From: Leuctra nigra
Taxonomy: Eukaryota > Arthropoda > Insecta > Plecoptera > Leuctridae
Direction of reading: 5' to 3'
Assembly: GCA_934045905.1 (NCBI GenBank)
Contig: OW203767.1
Span: 11,349,073-11,413,072, forward strand
Length of the DNA stretch: 64,000 nucleotides
Below, piece after piece: positions 1 through 11,325 of the stretch; position 1 is the first letter of the stretch; each line of letters starts with the position of its first letter. The notes under the pieces were generated by a model. That model made no database searches and was not told the DNA's origin. It saw only the letters and a list, made by a program, of their open reading frames with translations. The position numbers and the translations under genes were made by a program.

Positions 1-161
1 CTAAGTTTGTCTTTTATCAAGTCACGATTAAAATTTCACATCATTTCGTCAACCCATTTTGTCTGTACAATCGTATCCAAAAAGGTATACCTGCAACAAG
101 CGGCAAAATCGCTCGAATTTGCACCTCAAAGTACTACACACTTTCTTCGAAAATACTAAAA
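1..161. other. Non-coding flank, nothing recognised
   Basis: AT-rich DNA before the first SINE cluster. Short open frames cross it on both strands, but they run into the SINE copies and have no recognisable protein content. No gene, RNA or regulatory site is identified. Confidence 0.5.
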
Positions 162-174
162 ACAAATTAAATAT

Positions 175-353
175 ATACCAACTGCAATGTGAAAAGATTT
201 TCCTCGAGTGGGACTCGAACCCACGACCTTCCGATATCCAGTCAGATGCTCTACTGACTGGAGCATCTGACTGACTGAGCATCTGACTGGATATCGGAAG
301 GTCGTGGGTTCGAGTCCCACTCGAGGAAAATCTTTTCACATTGCAGTTGGTAT
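175..353. repeat. Perfect 77-bp inverted repeat of SINE head
   Basis: Positions 175-251 are the exact reverse complement of 277-353, separated by 25 bases. Each arm contains the 3' half of a tRNA-like sequence including a consensus Pol III B box (GGTTCGAGTCC) and the start of the SINE body. The spacer itself contains another partial repeat of GAGCATCTGACTGACT. Transcribed RNA would fold into a 77-bp perfect hairpin. Confidence 0.9.
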
Positions 354-557
354 TTATTAACATTCACCTAACTGAGGGATTCAGTAAAAATCATATTTCA
401 TACATATGCGCACTCATCTGCTTATGAGAATACCAAGTCGAATGAAGTTAGTCAGTTGTCAAACGTGGATGAAATTCACGGTCTTCTGACCCTATCTTCA
501 AAATCGGTAAGTTGCTAACGCAGCTTATATTGGAACACAGCCGCTGCACTGTGAACT

Positions 558-703
558 GCCTCGATAGCTCAGCTGGCAGAGCATCTGACTGGATATCGGA
601 AGGTCGTGGGTTCGAGTCCCACTCGAGGAAAATCTTTTCACATTGCAGTTGGTATTTATTAACATTCACCTAACTGAGGGATTCAGTAAAAATCATATTT
701 CAT
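558..703 (+). mobile_element. tRNA-derived SINE with intact A and B boxes
   Basis: The head (558-630) folds as a tRNA. Acceptor strand GCCTCGA pairs with TCGAGGA except at the first pair, followed by TAGCTCAGCTGG (A box), a D stem GCTC/GAGC, an anticodon stem TCTGA/TCGGA with loop CTGGATA, a T stem GTGGG/CCCAC and B box GGTTCGAGTCC. The loop would read GGA, but there is no long variable arm as a serine tRNA would have, and no CCA. The following ~75 bases are shared with the copy at 327-403. A SINE is therefore favoured over a functional tRNA gene. Confidence 0.75.
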
Positions 704-716
704 ACAAATTAAATAT

Positions 717-2317
717 GTTATTCTAATCATGTTCAGTATCATTTCAATGTCCCCCCCCCCCACTCCCTCAATGTGGACATCCAAGCTCTACTTACTTGTC
801 ATTCCCCACGCTTCTCAACATGTTATCTGTGTAATACCACAGCTGATTGCTGCCTCCATTCTTAGGCCACAGAATGACGTCAGTGCCTGCCACTTTGCTG
901 CAACCTCTGACATCCAACACCATGCCGTTCATCAGGCTCTCGATGTAGTACTTCTTCCCTAGAAACAAGTTGACAATGCAGAGGGCATCTTATTGTCAGA
1001 TTATAATAAGCGTTGATGAGCGAGCCTTCGTATTGCATGCGAATTATTGTATGCGTTTGAAACATTTTGGTCGACAGACTTTTGAAACAGCCGATACGAA
1101 ATCCGTCAAAGCGATCCCAGAGACCTCTTATATTATATTTGTATGCAAAATTTCAGATCGATTGGTTGAACAGTTTAACCTTATACAAAACATACAAAAA
1201 GATTTAAAAAAAACATGATTTATAAAATATCTATCGAGGTGCAAAAATAGCAGCCAATTTTTACTTAAAAAACAATAAATTTAAGAGCATACACTGTTTC
1301 TACTTGTATTCACTTTTAAATCTTCTAAAGTAAGAAAATGTAATTTCAAGCCACTTTACCTACCTCCTCCCCCTCCTCCTCCTCCTCCTCCTCCTCCTCC
1401 TCCTCGTCCTCCTCCACATCGTTCTCCCCTCCCGCCGCCTCCTCCTCTTGATAGCACCTTATGCATGTCTTGTCATATGTCAGTCTGAAATCTGAAACAT
1501 TTACAATAATCTTATCAGACCACAGCTCAGTAATAATCTATTCGTGAACGATAAAAAAAAATCAAATAGATCTCTTGTAGCTACTACTTCAACATTTTTG
1601 CACAAAAATTCACTTTCAATTAAATCATACGTTGAAGAAGAGAATGGAGGTTCTGAATTACAAATAGTAGTGGACTGAAGACAAACCCCTGTGGCACGCC
1701 ACTGTTCTTGGTATGGGAATATGTCCAAAGTCAAATATATTTATTTACAAACTGCATGACATTGCCACACCCTCGTTAACAACAGAAGAAGTAAGCAGCA
1801 CTTAAGACCAAAGATGGAAACATCACCAAAACACACTCATCCCTCAATTGCTGTCAACTTCTTCATAATTTCAAATAACATTTTGACGAATATACTTTCT
1901 AATAAACATGGCTTGAATAAAAGTAACAACTTACATGCTGAGTTTCTGAAGTTCCTACTGAAAGATGAGGTGCCTACTTCGATGGCAGATTTGTTATCAT
2001 AATTAGGTTGTTTGATGATAAGATAAAGCTACAGAAGCAATTCATTTGATTTGAAAATATTTGTATTTATTTACTGTTACCATCAACACTTCTATAATTG
2101 CTCAGATTTCACCTTGAGCTCGTTTTGTAGTCTGCATGACCCTAGGTGACCACTTCAGTCACTATTTTCAACCAAATATCCACATAAATAGATATCAATA
2201 TTCTCTTTAGAAGCAGACTGTTTGGAGACAAAATAACGTTTTATTTTCGACGTTTCGAGCACAATTGTATGCTCTTCTTCAGGTACCCACTGTGAACAAA
2301 CTTCTATCAAAAATCAA
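717..2317. other. Non-coding stretch with simple repeats
   Basis: Contains a poly-C run near 750, half of the dispersed palindromic motif at 1009-1025 (CGTTGATGAGCGAGC), and a CCT-rich simple repeat at 1370-1447. Near 2250 a segment contains TCGACGTTTCGAGC followed by GCTCTTCTTCAGG, a pattern often seen at ends of Penelope-like or related elements; that link is only a guess. No convincing coding region is present. Confidence 0.5.
1370..1447. repeat. (CCT)n simple repeat
   Basis: A run of CCTCCTCCT units with occasional interruptions (CGT, CCACAT). It is pyrimidine-rich on the plus strand. No gene context. Confidence 0.9.
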
Positions 2318-2400
2318 GGGGCATAACCTATTGTTCAAAATGTTGTATACATGTGGTGGGGTGGACGATAGCTAGAAATTAAGATATTTCGCATCAACAT
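2318..2400 (+). mobile_element. Fragment of the 26.1-30.6 kb foldback family
   Basis: This segment matches 30357-30440 in the same orientation. Shared blocks include CATAACCTATTGTTC, GTGGGGTGGACGATAGCT (versus GGTGGGCCATAGCTC) and GAAATTAAGATATTTCGCA. It is a second, truncated and diverged copy of the outer arm of the compound foldback element. Confidence 0.7.
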
Positions 2401-2484
2401 AATCATCAGAATCACTCATCTGTGGCCATTAGTCTCGTTGCAAAACAGTGGGACCGAGCGCAATACTTCGAACAACGAAAATTT

Positions 2485-2990
2485 TCACTTCCTTGATAAG
2501 AATAAGGCCACCTTTTGAGCAGTTTTAGAAGAAGGTAAACGTGTTTTTTTGGCAAAAAAATAACAAAAAATAGTTTTATCTGGTAAGATTTTTGAGCGAG
2601 CGTAGCGAGTGTCCCAATTTGGCTCTTTTGGATACTTTCTCTGTTTTTCCAGACGCCGCAGGCCACATTGTTTTCTGATCGAGCTTAAATTTTGCACACA
2701 TACTAATATCTTTCTAAGTTTGGGATTTTTATTGAATTTTTATTGAAAGAAATTTGGTTTAAATTTTAAAACAAATATCTTCTGATTGGTTGATTCAATG
2801 GATTTGAAACTTTTCAATGTAATTCAGATCAATACTTTATTTACTTTTATAAAGTTTCAGCAAAATCCTACTATTGGTTAAAATCATAAAATATCTCCCG
2901 ATTGGCCGAAAATCAAAATAATCCGATGAAGTTCAAATTTTGCATGGACATTAAGACCACAATTTTTCTTTTATTTTACAAGTTTTAAGC
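2485..2990 (-). repeat. Dispersed repeat family B, diverged copy
   Basis: On the minus strand this contains the same landmarks as 14280-15010 and 41215-41700: AAACAGAG, CCAAAAGAGCCAAA, then CACTCGCTACGCTCGCTC, and stretches like CAAATATCTTCTGATTGG and AATTTTGCATGGACATTAAG. Class is unknown; no open frame survives. It is named B here only to group the copies in this window. Confidence 0.55.
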
Positions 2991-3220
2991 CCAATCAGTA
3001 GATAATGTATGTACTTTTTGGTATTTTAACTGTTTTGAAATAGAATGTCAGAAAAGATTATCGAAACGGGATTTCCGGTGAAGCTTAGATCCGATTTTCT
3101 TTATACACCAAAGTGTATAAACTATTCTCAGTTTCAATTAAAATCCGGTACTTTTATGTTGATTGACTGGATAGGATTTCAGTGCTCGCTCATCAACGCG
3201 TTACACCGAGCGTTTCCTAG
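2930..3220 (+). repeat. Dispersed repeat family A with 38-bp palindromic end
   Basis: Begins with the shared block AGTTCAAATTTTGCATGG and ends at 3183-3220 with an imperfect nested palindrome (GCTCGCTCATCAACGCGTTA then CACCGAGCGTTTCCTAG). Other copies of the terminal motif are at 1009, 13582, 18352, 37129, 41095 and 54146. No coding capacity is visible. Confidence 0.55.
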
Positions 3221-6200
3221 TATCTTTACATTCGTAATCTACAAAGCTCTTCCCTTATACCTAGCATTAGGAGGACGCATCTAAGTTTGTTCAGCTTCTA
3301 TCTGCGCTGTTTTGTTTATTAATTCAATCAACTTAGCTAATAGAAGTAATTGAAGTCTTGTGACAGCAGTTTTGTCTTGTGCGTGATGTATGCGGAGAAC
3401 CGGGGTGATTATTCAAATGATTTGTGTTCAGGGAACGTTTTGGACGACGTAAACAGCTGTTGAGTATTGAGTTAAATTAAGCGAACGAGATGGTTCCTAG
3501 TTGGACTGTTTTCATTCTGGCTACCTTGCGTAGATTTCTACTTTTAAACATTTATTAATAATGTTATTTTATAACTAGGGCTAGGACACATAATATTTTA
3601 ATTTTTTGTTCAGACACGTCTAAAAATGATACATAAATATGATTCATATGTTCCTGTTTTCAAAAATAAGTTTTTTATTTTGCCTAAAACGCCTTTTTCT
3701 TAATTACTTTAATGAATTCAGTCCTATTCTTGCTATTTTAAGGTCTTTTTGTACTTTTTTTTATTTTATTGGGGAAAATAATATCAAATTTTCAAGTTCC
3801 AAATAAAATTGTTGTCTTCACAAAATGTCCATCCTCCACTTGGATGACCAACAAAGATACTTGAGCTTACTCCAAATTCAACTCCGAAACCAATAAATCG
3901 AATAATATGTTGACGAAGCCTAACATTTCATTGGTCCTTTTCGGGATTTTAATGTCCTTTTTTAATAGTTTTAAGTTACTATTTGTCTGCCATTTTGGAT
4001 GTTTCATTGGTCCTAAATATCCTATAGCCATATTTATAACCAATTCTACCCTTGCCTGGTACTCTTCATACTGTCCACAATTAAATATTTTGTGTAAAGT
4101 TTGATAAAGAGGTATTTATGAAAAATATCTGTGGGTGATCAAACATGAGGTTTGTTTATTTGTCAATAAAACACATATTATATTCTTTGCCGTTGGCATT
4201 AACAATTTAAACGTAAAATCTGTCGGATATCAGGCATGAGCATGACTGTTTTCACATTTCCACGCAGCGATATTTTACACATTTTTGCATTGGACCTTCA
4301 CAATAATTATGCGTTGTGCGTTCGTATTGACTAAAATGTCAATATTTCACAATAACAGCTGTCAAATGTCAGCTTTCAACGATCTCTTCATCAAAAATGG
4401 CACGAAATTCGAAAACACCATCCATTGAGACACCAATATAAAATACAAATACGAGATATTATTACAACAACAAAAAATATTTTAAAATTCACATAAATAT
4501 GTGCACTTGTAAAGAGAAAATAGCTTGTCCGTTGTAGGTACTTGTGCCTCATTACCAATTTTGGGCAGTAACAATAAAACATAACAACATATTACATTTA
4601 CATTTGAAGTAGGCAATTTGCACACGCTGAGCTAATAGAATTAGTATATATGTACAGATAAAACGAAATATACATACAAATAACATTCTGTGGGAACATA
4701 ATAAAATAATATATTTGTTTAATAAGTATCACAAATTGAATTTATAATTTTGAACATTATTTATTAACAAATAAAAAATAAAAAAATATGAAAATATGTC
4801 GCAACATCTTTTGTGACGCTCTTTTGGAATTGAACTTTCCGCCTATTGTGTCGTGCATTGTGTTTGGTGTTTCATCTACGTAATGTCTCAAGATAGTCTG
4901 GGTTTTGCATTTCCCTATTGGTTGATTTCGAAATGGGGGTCATTGTTGGTTTAACGGGGGTCACAATGTAGAAGTAACCCATTACCTCTTGATGTATGCA
5001 TTTAAAGCGCTGGCAAATTCGATGGATTCATCCAACAGTTGTTCTACTTTAAGAAAAAACGCTTGGCGTAAGATCACAGATCTAAAAGACGGCTTTTCTT
5101 AGATTTTCAAATGCAAAATGAATAAAAAAAATATACCGGTTTTTTCACAAACGACGTCTGACAGTTTATATAGTTAACGTTGACAAATCTCTTGGCTTTC
5201 CCCTAACATTTTCTGTAGGTATATAGTTATCATTTCAGCCATACTTCAGTGAATTATTAGAGTATTAATCAAATACTCTAAGGAGCTGTCTAAAACACCT
5301 CCTCTAGAATTAGGCTCGACAGAAGGGGTTCTTGAACTCGCTAAGACCCAGGGGCGTGCTGACCTGGGCTATTACATGTGGCAACGCTGTGCCCAAGAGG
5401 GTGGGAGGGTTCCATGTTGACGTCAACCCGACTGAGAATCCGCACGCCATTTAACATTGCACGTGTTGCCTAATTTATACCAACTGCTTATGTTGTCGCC
5501 ATATTGTCATTTATTAACCACGCTAGAGAGTACATGCTACAATTAGATTTTTATAGCTCTAGTTTACAAGGAAAATGCTCTACGATTGGGTTGTCCGTTT
5601 TTAAAAAAAAACTTTTTAACCTCTGAACTGATTGTATCAAAATGATCCCGCAAAATGGCGAATCTAAACGGCGCATCTCGAATTAAATTATGGGAATTTA
5701 CGGGTGCTGGGGGGAGGGGGGGGGGTCAATATAAAATAATACTTCTCTCATTCCTACAGCTGAGAGAAGTAGAATAGAATCGACATAAAAATAATTATTT
5801 TCGTAACATATTTACACTTTTCAGCAGGTTTTATTTTGTCAAAAGTCCAATTAAGAACTTAAAAGCTATGAACAATTCACTTTTAACGGACTTCAAAGCA
5901 GACTGTTGTAAAAACTTAACAGCTGTCATGACCAAGAAATTAAATCCGGTTTTTGTGTGGAATATCTACCCCTTCCTTCGTGTACTATGTAGTAATTACT
6001 GTATTATGTACTTTTATTTTATTTTGCATACTCTTTTAAAATCTTTTTTTGCAGAAACAAAATTACACATAAAAAACATTTCTATTAAATAAATTACATC
6101 TACACTTATCCCTTTGCACTGAATAGTTTTGTTTTCTATTAATTCACTTCAAACATTGCGAATGCCCCCCCCCCCCTTCCCCAACAACCCGCAGTGAAAA

Positions 6201-7072
6201 CGCCCCTGAGCGTGTGTCAATCAGGCGAATGAAAGAATGTTAGCAACATCTCTCAGTTTGATTGAAAAAGGTAGCAACAAAGGCACACACAAATTCACGG
6301 TGACTGCCAAAAATAAACTCACTTAATTAAACAAGTTGATCAACAAAGTGGAGAAAATAACTCACTAAATAGATCAACACAAGGAGACCTACGTATTGCT
6401 TAATCATGGTTAACCATGATTTCCTATGATGTAATTAACAATATTAATATAAAGTTATTTACGTGGTTTCCTTCCACAACCTTTCTTCATTCTGTATTTA
6501 TTTCCTAGAAGTAACTCTTCCGAACTGAAACAATAAATATGATGAAGGTGTTGGCAAGGCTTTGTCACACCTGCCTTATAATCTCCTTTCTCACAATAAT
6601 TCAAATGGAAAACGTGCCAGATTATTGTAGTTATGAAAATGTAACAGATCTCCCAGGAAGAGCTCTTTGAACTCTCAATCTGGTGACCGAGATTCGATTC
6701 ACATATTCAACTGACAGTGTTTGTATTTCTTCTTCGGAATCCTCAAAGAGTCCAAAGTCTCCATCTCTTGGGTCTCGTATTCATTCTTTAGGGCTTTTAA
6801 GTATAGACGAATCTTATCAATCTGCACTGTAGAGCTTCGGTGACTCAAAGTGAGCATTGACAGCTAAGAAGCTATGCAAATGAATGAATCGTTTTTCTCG
6901 ATAGACGGACTACAAGTAAATGCTGGGATGGTGACTAAGCAAAAATAGACCATGCAAGTTCGTCTCAACATTACCATCATTATCATCTATTCATCATTCA
7001 AAACACTTAAATCATTGGACTCTACTAAATAAGAAATGTATATCCAAAAACTCCATTGCCTGTTATTTTATC
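3221..7072. other. Non-coding stretch, no gene seen
   Basis: AT-rich DNA with stop codons in all frames. Homopolymer runs occur at about 5710 (poly-G) and 6165 (poly-C). The hairpin-forming AACCATGATT region near 6405 is short. The longest frames (about 60-75 codons) show no domain or composition typical of a gene. No tRNA or element boundary is recognised. Confidence 0.45.
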
Positions 7073-7380
7073 CTCTGTAAAAAAAATACTCCATGTAATA
7101 GCAGAAGCCAAGTCTCATTTGCTAAAAAATAAAAAATAATATTGCTATTGTTCGTTTCTTAATAATGAGGTTGAATTTGGGAATAGAAATATACTTTTTC
7201 TAAATGTTTTAAAAATTCATATCTATTGAAATATCAATATTTCTGCAATTTTGTGAAATGTTCAGAGAAATTATATTGATCTTTTGATCGTCTTGCATAT
7301 TCTACAGCTCCGCACGATGCACCAATTGTACTTCATTATTTTTAAAAATCATTCATTGACTTGGCCTCTTTTTATCACAG
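7073..7380. mobile_element. Degenerate copy of the CACTCCGTG hairpin module
   Basis: The left end (TACTCCATGTAA then AGCCAAGTCTC) and the right end (CACGATGCACCAA then TTGACTTGGCCTC and TTTATCAC) match, in order and in opposite orientation, the arms of the perfect hairpin modules at 27026-27397 and 27631-28910. The divergence shows an older insertion of the same MITE-like family. No open frame is present inside. Confidence 0.6.
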
Positions 7381-7391
7381 CTTTGAATATT

Positions 7392-7852
7392 ATGTCGTTT
7401 TCGGCTGGCCGCACTGGGGTTGCACTGAGTTCTTGATCGTGACGTCATGTCGTAACCTGGTTTTGCCCTAGTGCTGCCTAGTGCTGCCCCCAATGCGGTC
7501 TCAGCCGAATACGAATGATATGTTTTGATTTTGTGTTTTGACACTGACAGCTATTTTCAAATGGCAACCGAAGAAATTGAGCTCCCGAGTGTTTTAAAGG
7601 AAAACCTCCAGTAACAACATCAATTTTGTTTTTCGCGCCGCCATTTTGTCGGAGTGCGGCGGAGTGGAGGGGGCAACTCTACCAAATATTTCCGAGCAAG
7701 AAATAGTGCACTGAGTGCACACCCAGTGTGCACCACTTCCCAGTCGAATACGAAAACATTGCCCCAGAGCAACTGCACACTGCCAGTCAAACACGCCACT
7801 TGCACTCAGTGCAGCTCAGTGCAACCCCAGTGCGGCCAGCCGAAAACGACAT
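7392..7852. mobile_element. 461-bp MITE with ~38-bp terminal inverted repeats
   Basis: The ends ATGTCGTTTTCGGCTGGCC and GGCCAGCCGAAAACGACAT are exact inverse copies and the match continues through GCACTGGGGTTGCACTGAG. The interior is richer in GC than the surroundings and repeats CAGTGCA and CCAGTGC words. There is no transposase; the short open frames on both strands follow from the composition. No target-site duplication could be confirmed. Confidence 0.75.
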
Positions 7853-10800
7853 TAGATGTAATTCTTACTTGTTTAGGAGAGGATATTTGGCTGCTGGTAC
7901 AGGCAAATATCAAGGTTAATAAAATATTTATTAAAATATTCTATTTTATTACCCTTGGGCAAAGATGTTATGAACGTGAAATTTAATAATATCTTTAGAA
8001 CAGGGAAGCCATTTATATACTAATGCTGTCAAATTGAGGGTCAAATTAAGTGAAATTAATTTAAACAATTTAAGCTCAATAAAAACTGAGACGATAATTC
8101 TACAATTTGTTGATAATATTCCGAGAAACTTAGTTTTATAATATTGAAAATACTTGGAGTGGCAGAAATTATCAATTCTAGATTACTTCGTAATTAATAT
8201 TAATATTTGTTTGACATTTATCAAACATTAATATAAGAAACAAATGTATACTTTCGTCCGTCAAATTTTATGTATAAGGTGTTTTTGAAAAATGTAACTC
8301 ATATTTAGTTATTTTTCTAATGACATTTTTGTTTTGAAATTAAAAGTAGAGTTACATAATATTTAGTAAAGATATAATGTTGTAGAGGGTAATTTCAGAA
8401 TATGAATAATGTTACATCATGGTTATAAACTAAGTAATGTACCTAGTTGTTATGTATGGAGTAAGTACCAACAAAGCCGAAGAACAACAGTGGAAATTCT
8501 TATTGAATCCCTGAGCCATGTGTTACTTTTGCTAAACTTAAAGTCACAGCAAAAGTTACATCAATCGATATTATCTCGTTTGAATGGTTCCACACAGAAC
8601 CGTGAGACGGTGAAAGAGTGAAAGCGTTATTCCAGGACTTTGAAAATAAGCCTGACATATTGAACCAGAGTGCGTTGTTAAATCAAAATAAAAGTAGGTT
8701 TATCTGTTTGGCACCTCCACCTCACACCTTCTCTAAAGCGGCGGGCATTTCACGCGCTATTTCCCTACATCTCGATTGTTCATTGAACAGGGAGACATCC
8801 CACCAGCATTTGTTCCCGTGGAAATCTCTGGATATAAAACTACCGACTCGAACCTACACGCCAATAAATCACGGTGCTTTTGGCTCGACTCCTTTCGCCA
8901 ATGGCAAGAGACTAAATCTCTCCCCGCCAACGAGGTTTGTTTGTGCGGAATTACGTAACAGTGAATCTTTTTTTTCCGAAAAACGTAAATCAGTCTTCGC
9001 GGTATCGGTAGTACCGGTACTATACCGGTTTCCGATACTGTTTCGCGGCTGCCGATAATGAGTCCGATGTGTATTTCTGATTTATAGCTTTGAGGTTCGT
9101 GCTTCACGCCCATTGGCTGTCGCCCGAAGAGTTTATGAGAGGGTTGTTGAGGTCCGTTGCCAAATATATCAAGCATTACTTTCTAATCAGAGCGGGAGAA
9201 TTAAGAGAGATTGAATAGTCTCGACGGAAATTCTAAAAGGTTGCAAAACTGAAAGTCGAGTGAAATTAGAACCGAAGATCACGAAGCTCTACGGCTAAGT
9301 GAGGACTTTCACAACTATTCTTATTGATGTGGCTGAAGTGCAGAGATGTGAACGACTTGTGAACTCAATAGGAACTCAAATGCAATCGCATTTTAAAGTG
9401 ACTTCACATGGTACAATAAATATTAGAGTAAACCGTCTCTGCAGAAGTGTAGATTTTATACAGAATCTGTATGACATTTTGCTATAAATCATGTAACACT
9501 GAAATTAATTCCTTTTCGTCATAGAATAAGGAGGGCCAGTTTGCCACAGATTTCAGGTGTCTTTTCAGACGAACGTACACCTCTCACCGAATTACTTCGC
9601 CGACGCCATATTGAAATCTCAAAATAGTTCCTAAGTGAGATTGATTTATACACATTTAAACACATCACAGTTTTCATTTACTGTCAAATACATGTTTCGG
9701 ACATTTGCACCAAGCCATCTGGCGATTGGGTTCGTTTTATTCGACCTATTTCCCGGCGTCTGGTTTCTAGCGGATTGGCCGGCTAACCAAAATGTGGTTA
9801 GTCCTGCCTTAATATCAACTACCTTTACGTAGGCAATGGTCGCAATTACAAGGAACGGCCGCTTCCTTCCCACTCACCTCATTCCCTTTCATCCCTACAC
9901 TTTAATCATAGCCATTAATCATTGACGAGAGACTCATGCAGAATGTTAGTCGCCATTCACAGTTTCTAATCGTCCTGGGGTGGAAAATTAATGGTTCTGG
10001 TGAAAGGATGCTCTCTTATCAATTGCTTTGATTATTGTAATCAGTGGAAAATTGTTATGACACTTCAACACGGTAATTTTTGTTCCCATTCGTTGACTTG
10101 TTTTATTTTGTTTTCAGAGTCTAGTGCATCGTTACGGGATATTTATAAGGTTATGTCAAAAGCAGACGGTGTGAAAACTAGAAGATTTTCTGCCAGGAAA
10201 ACATAATATTGATATTGAAATTTAAAATACGTGTTTATATTTACTATATTTAGGTTATTACTTGGGTTGATTTTTCAATCCCTTGTTTTGTTTCACTAAC
10301 AAGTCATTAGTTGTTCCATGGCTATATTTTCTTAACTAACAACTGATCAGAACAATAAATAACCGGACATGATTTATGATGGCACAAGCAAATGAAACAT
10401 ATAACTGTAATATACTACAATCCAATTAGCCGTATAATTGAGTATTTTATTGCTTGGTCATAATTCAAACATTTTATCTTCTAACTTGTTACATTGTAGT
10501 AATTTTCGCGACTAAAATGATCGTACGACTTCAAAAAACCGCATGAGATGATGCTCAAACAGGATGATAACGTTCCCAAAGAATAAAGTTCAAAGTAATA
10601 ACAACGTATCTTTAATGTTTTCCAATAATCTGATAATGCTGCGATCCGTCTCAGCGGATTTATGTCTTGCTTTATGCCCGGAGTCTTGCATGTGGAGTGA
10701 ATCCACTGCCGGGAGTTAATGGGGCGTAATTAAGTGTATCTCTTCATGTCATAACTCGTTCGTGTCCCGCCAGAGTTCACTGCTGCATCAAACTCTTACG
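7853..10800. other. Non-coding stretch with a mildly GC-richer patch
   Basis: Mostly AT-rich. The segment from about 8700 to 9180 is less AT-rich and is open on both strands (146 and 139 codons), but neither translation resembles a known family. Near 9000 there are TACCGGTA-type palindromes. At 10676-10715 a short nested inverted repeat occurs (CCCGG...GTGGA-GTGAA-TCCAC...CCGGG). Nothing can be called as a gene. Confidence 0.4.
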
Positions 10801-11325
10801 ACTCATCCACTAGACGTCAGTTCATCCACTAGACGTCAGTTCATCCACTAGACGTCAGTTCATCCCCTAGGCGTCAAGTCTTCCACTAGACGTCAACTCA
10901 TCTACTAGACTTCAACTCATATACTATGCGTTTACTCATCCACTAGACGTCAGTTCATCCACTAGACGTCAACTCATCTACTAGACTTCAACTCATATAC
11001 TATACGTGAACTCATCCACTAGACTTCAGTTCATCTAATATACGTTAACACATCCACTAGACGTCGGCTCATCCACTAGACGTCGGTTCATCTACTAGAC
11101 GCCAACTCTTCCACTAGACTTCAACTCATATCCTACTATACGTTAACTCATCCACAAGACGTCGGCTCATCCACAGACGTCATCTTATCCACTAGACGCC
11201 ACCTCATCCTTTAGACTTCAGCTCATCCTTTAGACTTCAACCATCCACTAGAACCATCCACTAGACTTCCACTCATCCACTTTACGTCAACTTATCCACT
11301 AGACGTCGGCTCATCCACTAAACGG
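10801..11325. repeat. 19-bp minisatellite, about 27 units, with 76-bp higher-order repeats
   Basis: The unit is TTCATCCACTAGACGTCAG with variants. Early units are nearly identical and later ones decay to forms such as CATATACTATACGT. A block of four units recurs exactly 76 bp apart (10893 and 10969). It ends about 1 kb upstream of the first moody coding exon. AGACGTC inside each unit makes the array rich in ACGT cores. Confidence 0.9.

Larger units (their letters stand above)
162..716. mobile_element. Composite tRNA-SINE cluster flanked by a 13-bp direct repeat
   Basis: The block from 175 to 703 is bounded by identical copies of ACAAATTAAATAT at 162-174 and 704-716, which looks like a target-site duplication of the length made by LINE-type insertion. 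Inside are one inverted 5'-truncated SINE copy (175-251), one direct truncated copy (277-403) and one direct copy with a full tRNA-like head (558-705). Positions 277-403 and 579-705 are identical over 127 bases, so the duplication is recent. Single-event insertion of the whole block is inference; nested events could produce the same picture. Confidence 0.6.

Noticed and set aside
558..630. Functional tRNA-Ser(GGA) gene
   Set aside because: The cloverleaf is fair but class I in shape, lacks the long arm expected of serine tRNAs, and is followed by the same SINE body as the neighbouring copies.
8618..9176. Overlapping 146- and 139-codon frames on opposite strands
   Set aside because: No recognisable domains, no splice context and mutual overlap. 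Slightly lower AT content explains the long frames.
10801..11325. CRISPR-like array
   Set aside because: Units are contiguous 19-mers without spacers and the DNA is animal; this is a minisatellite.
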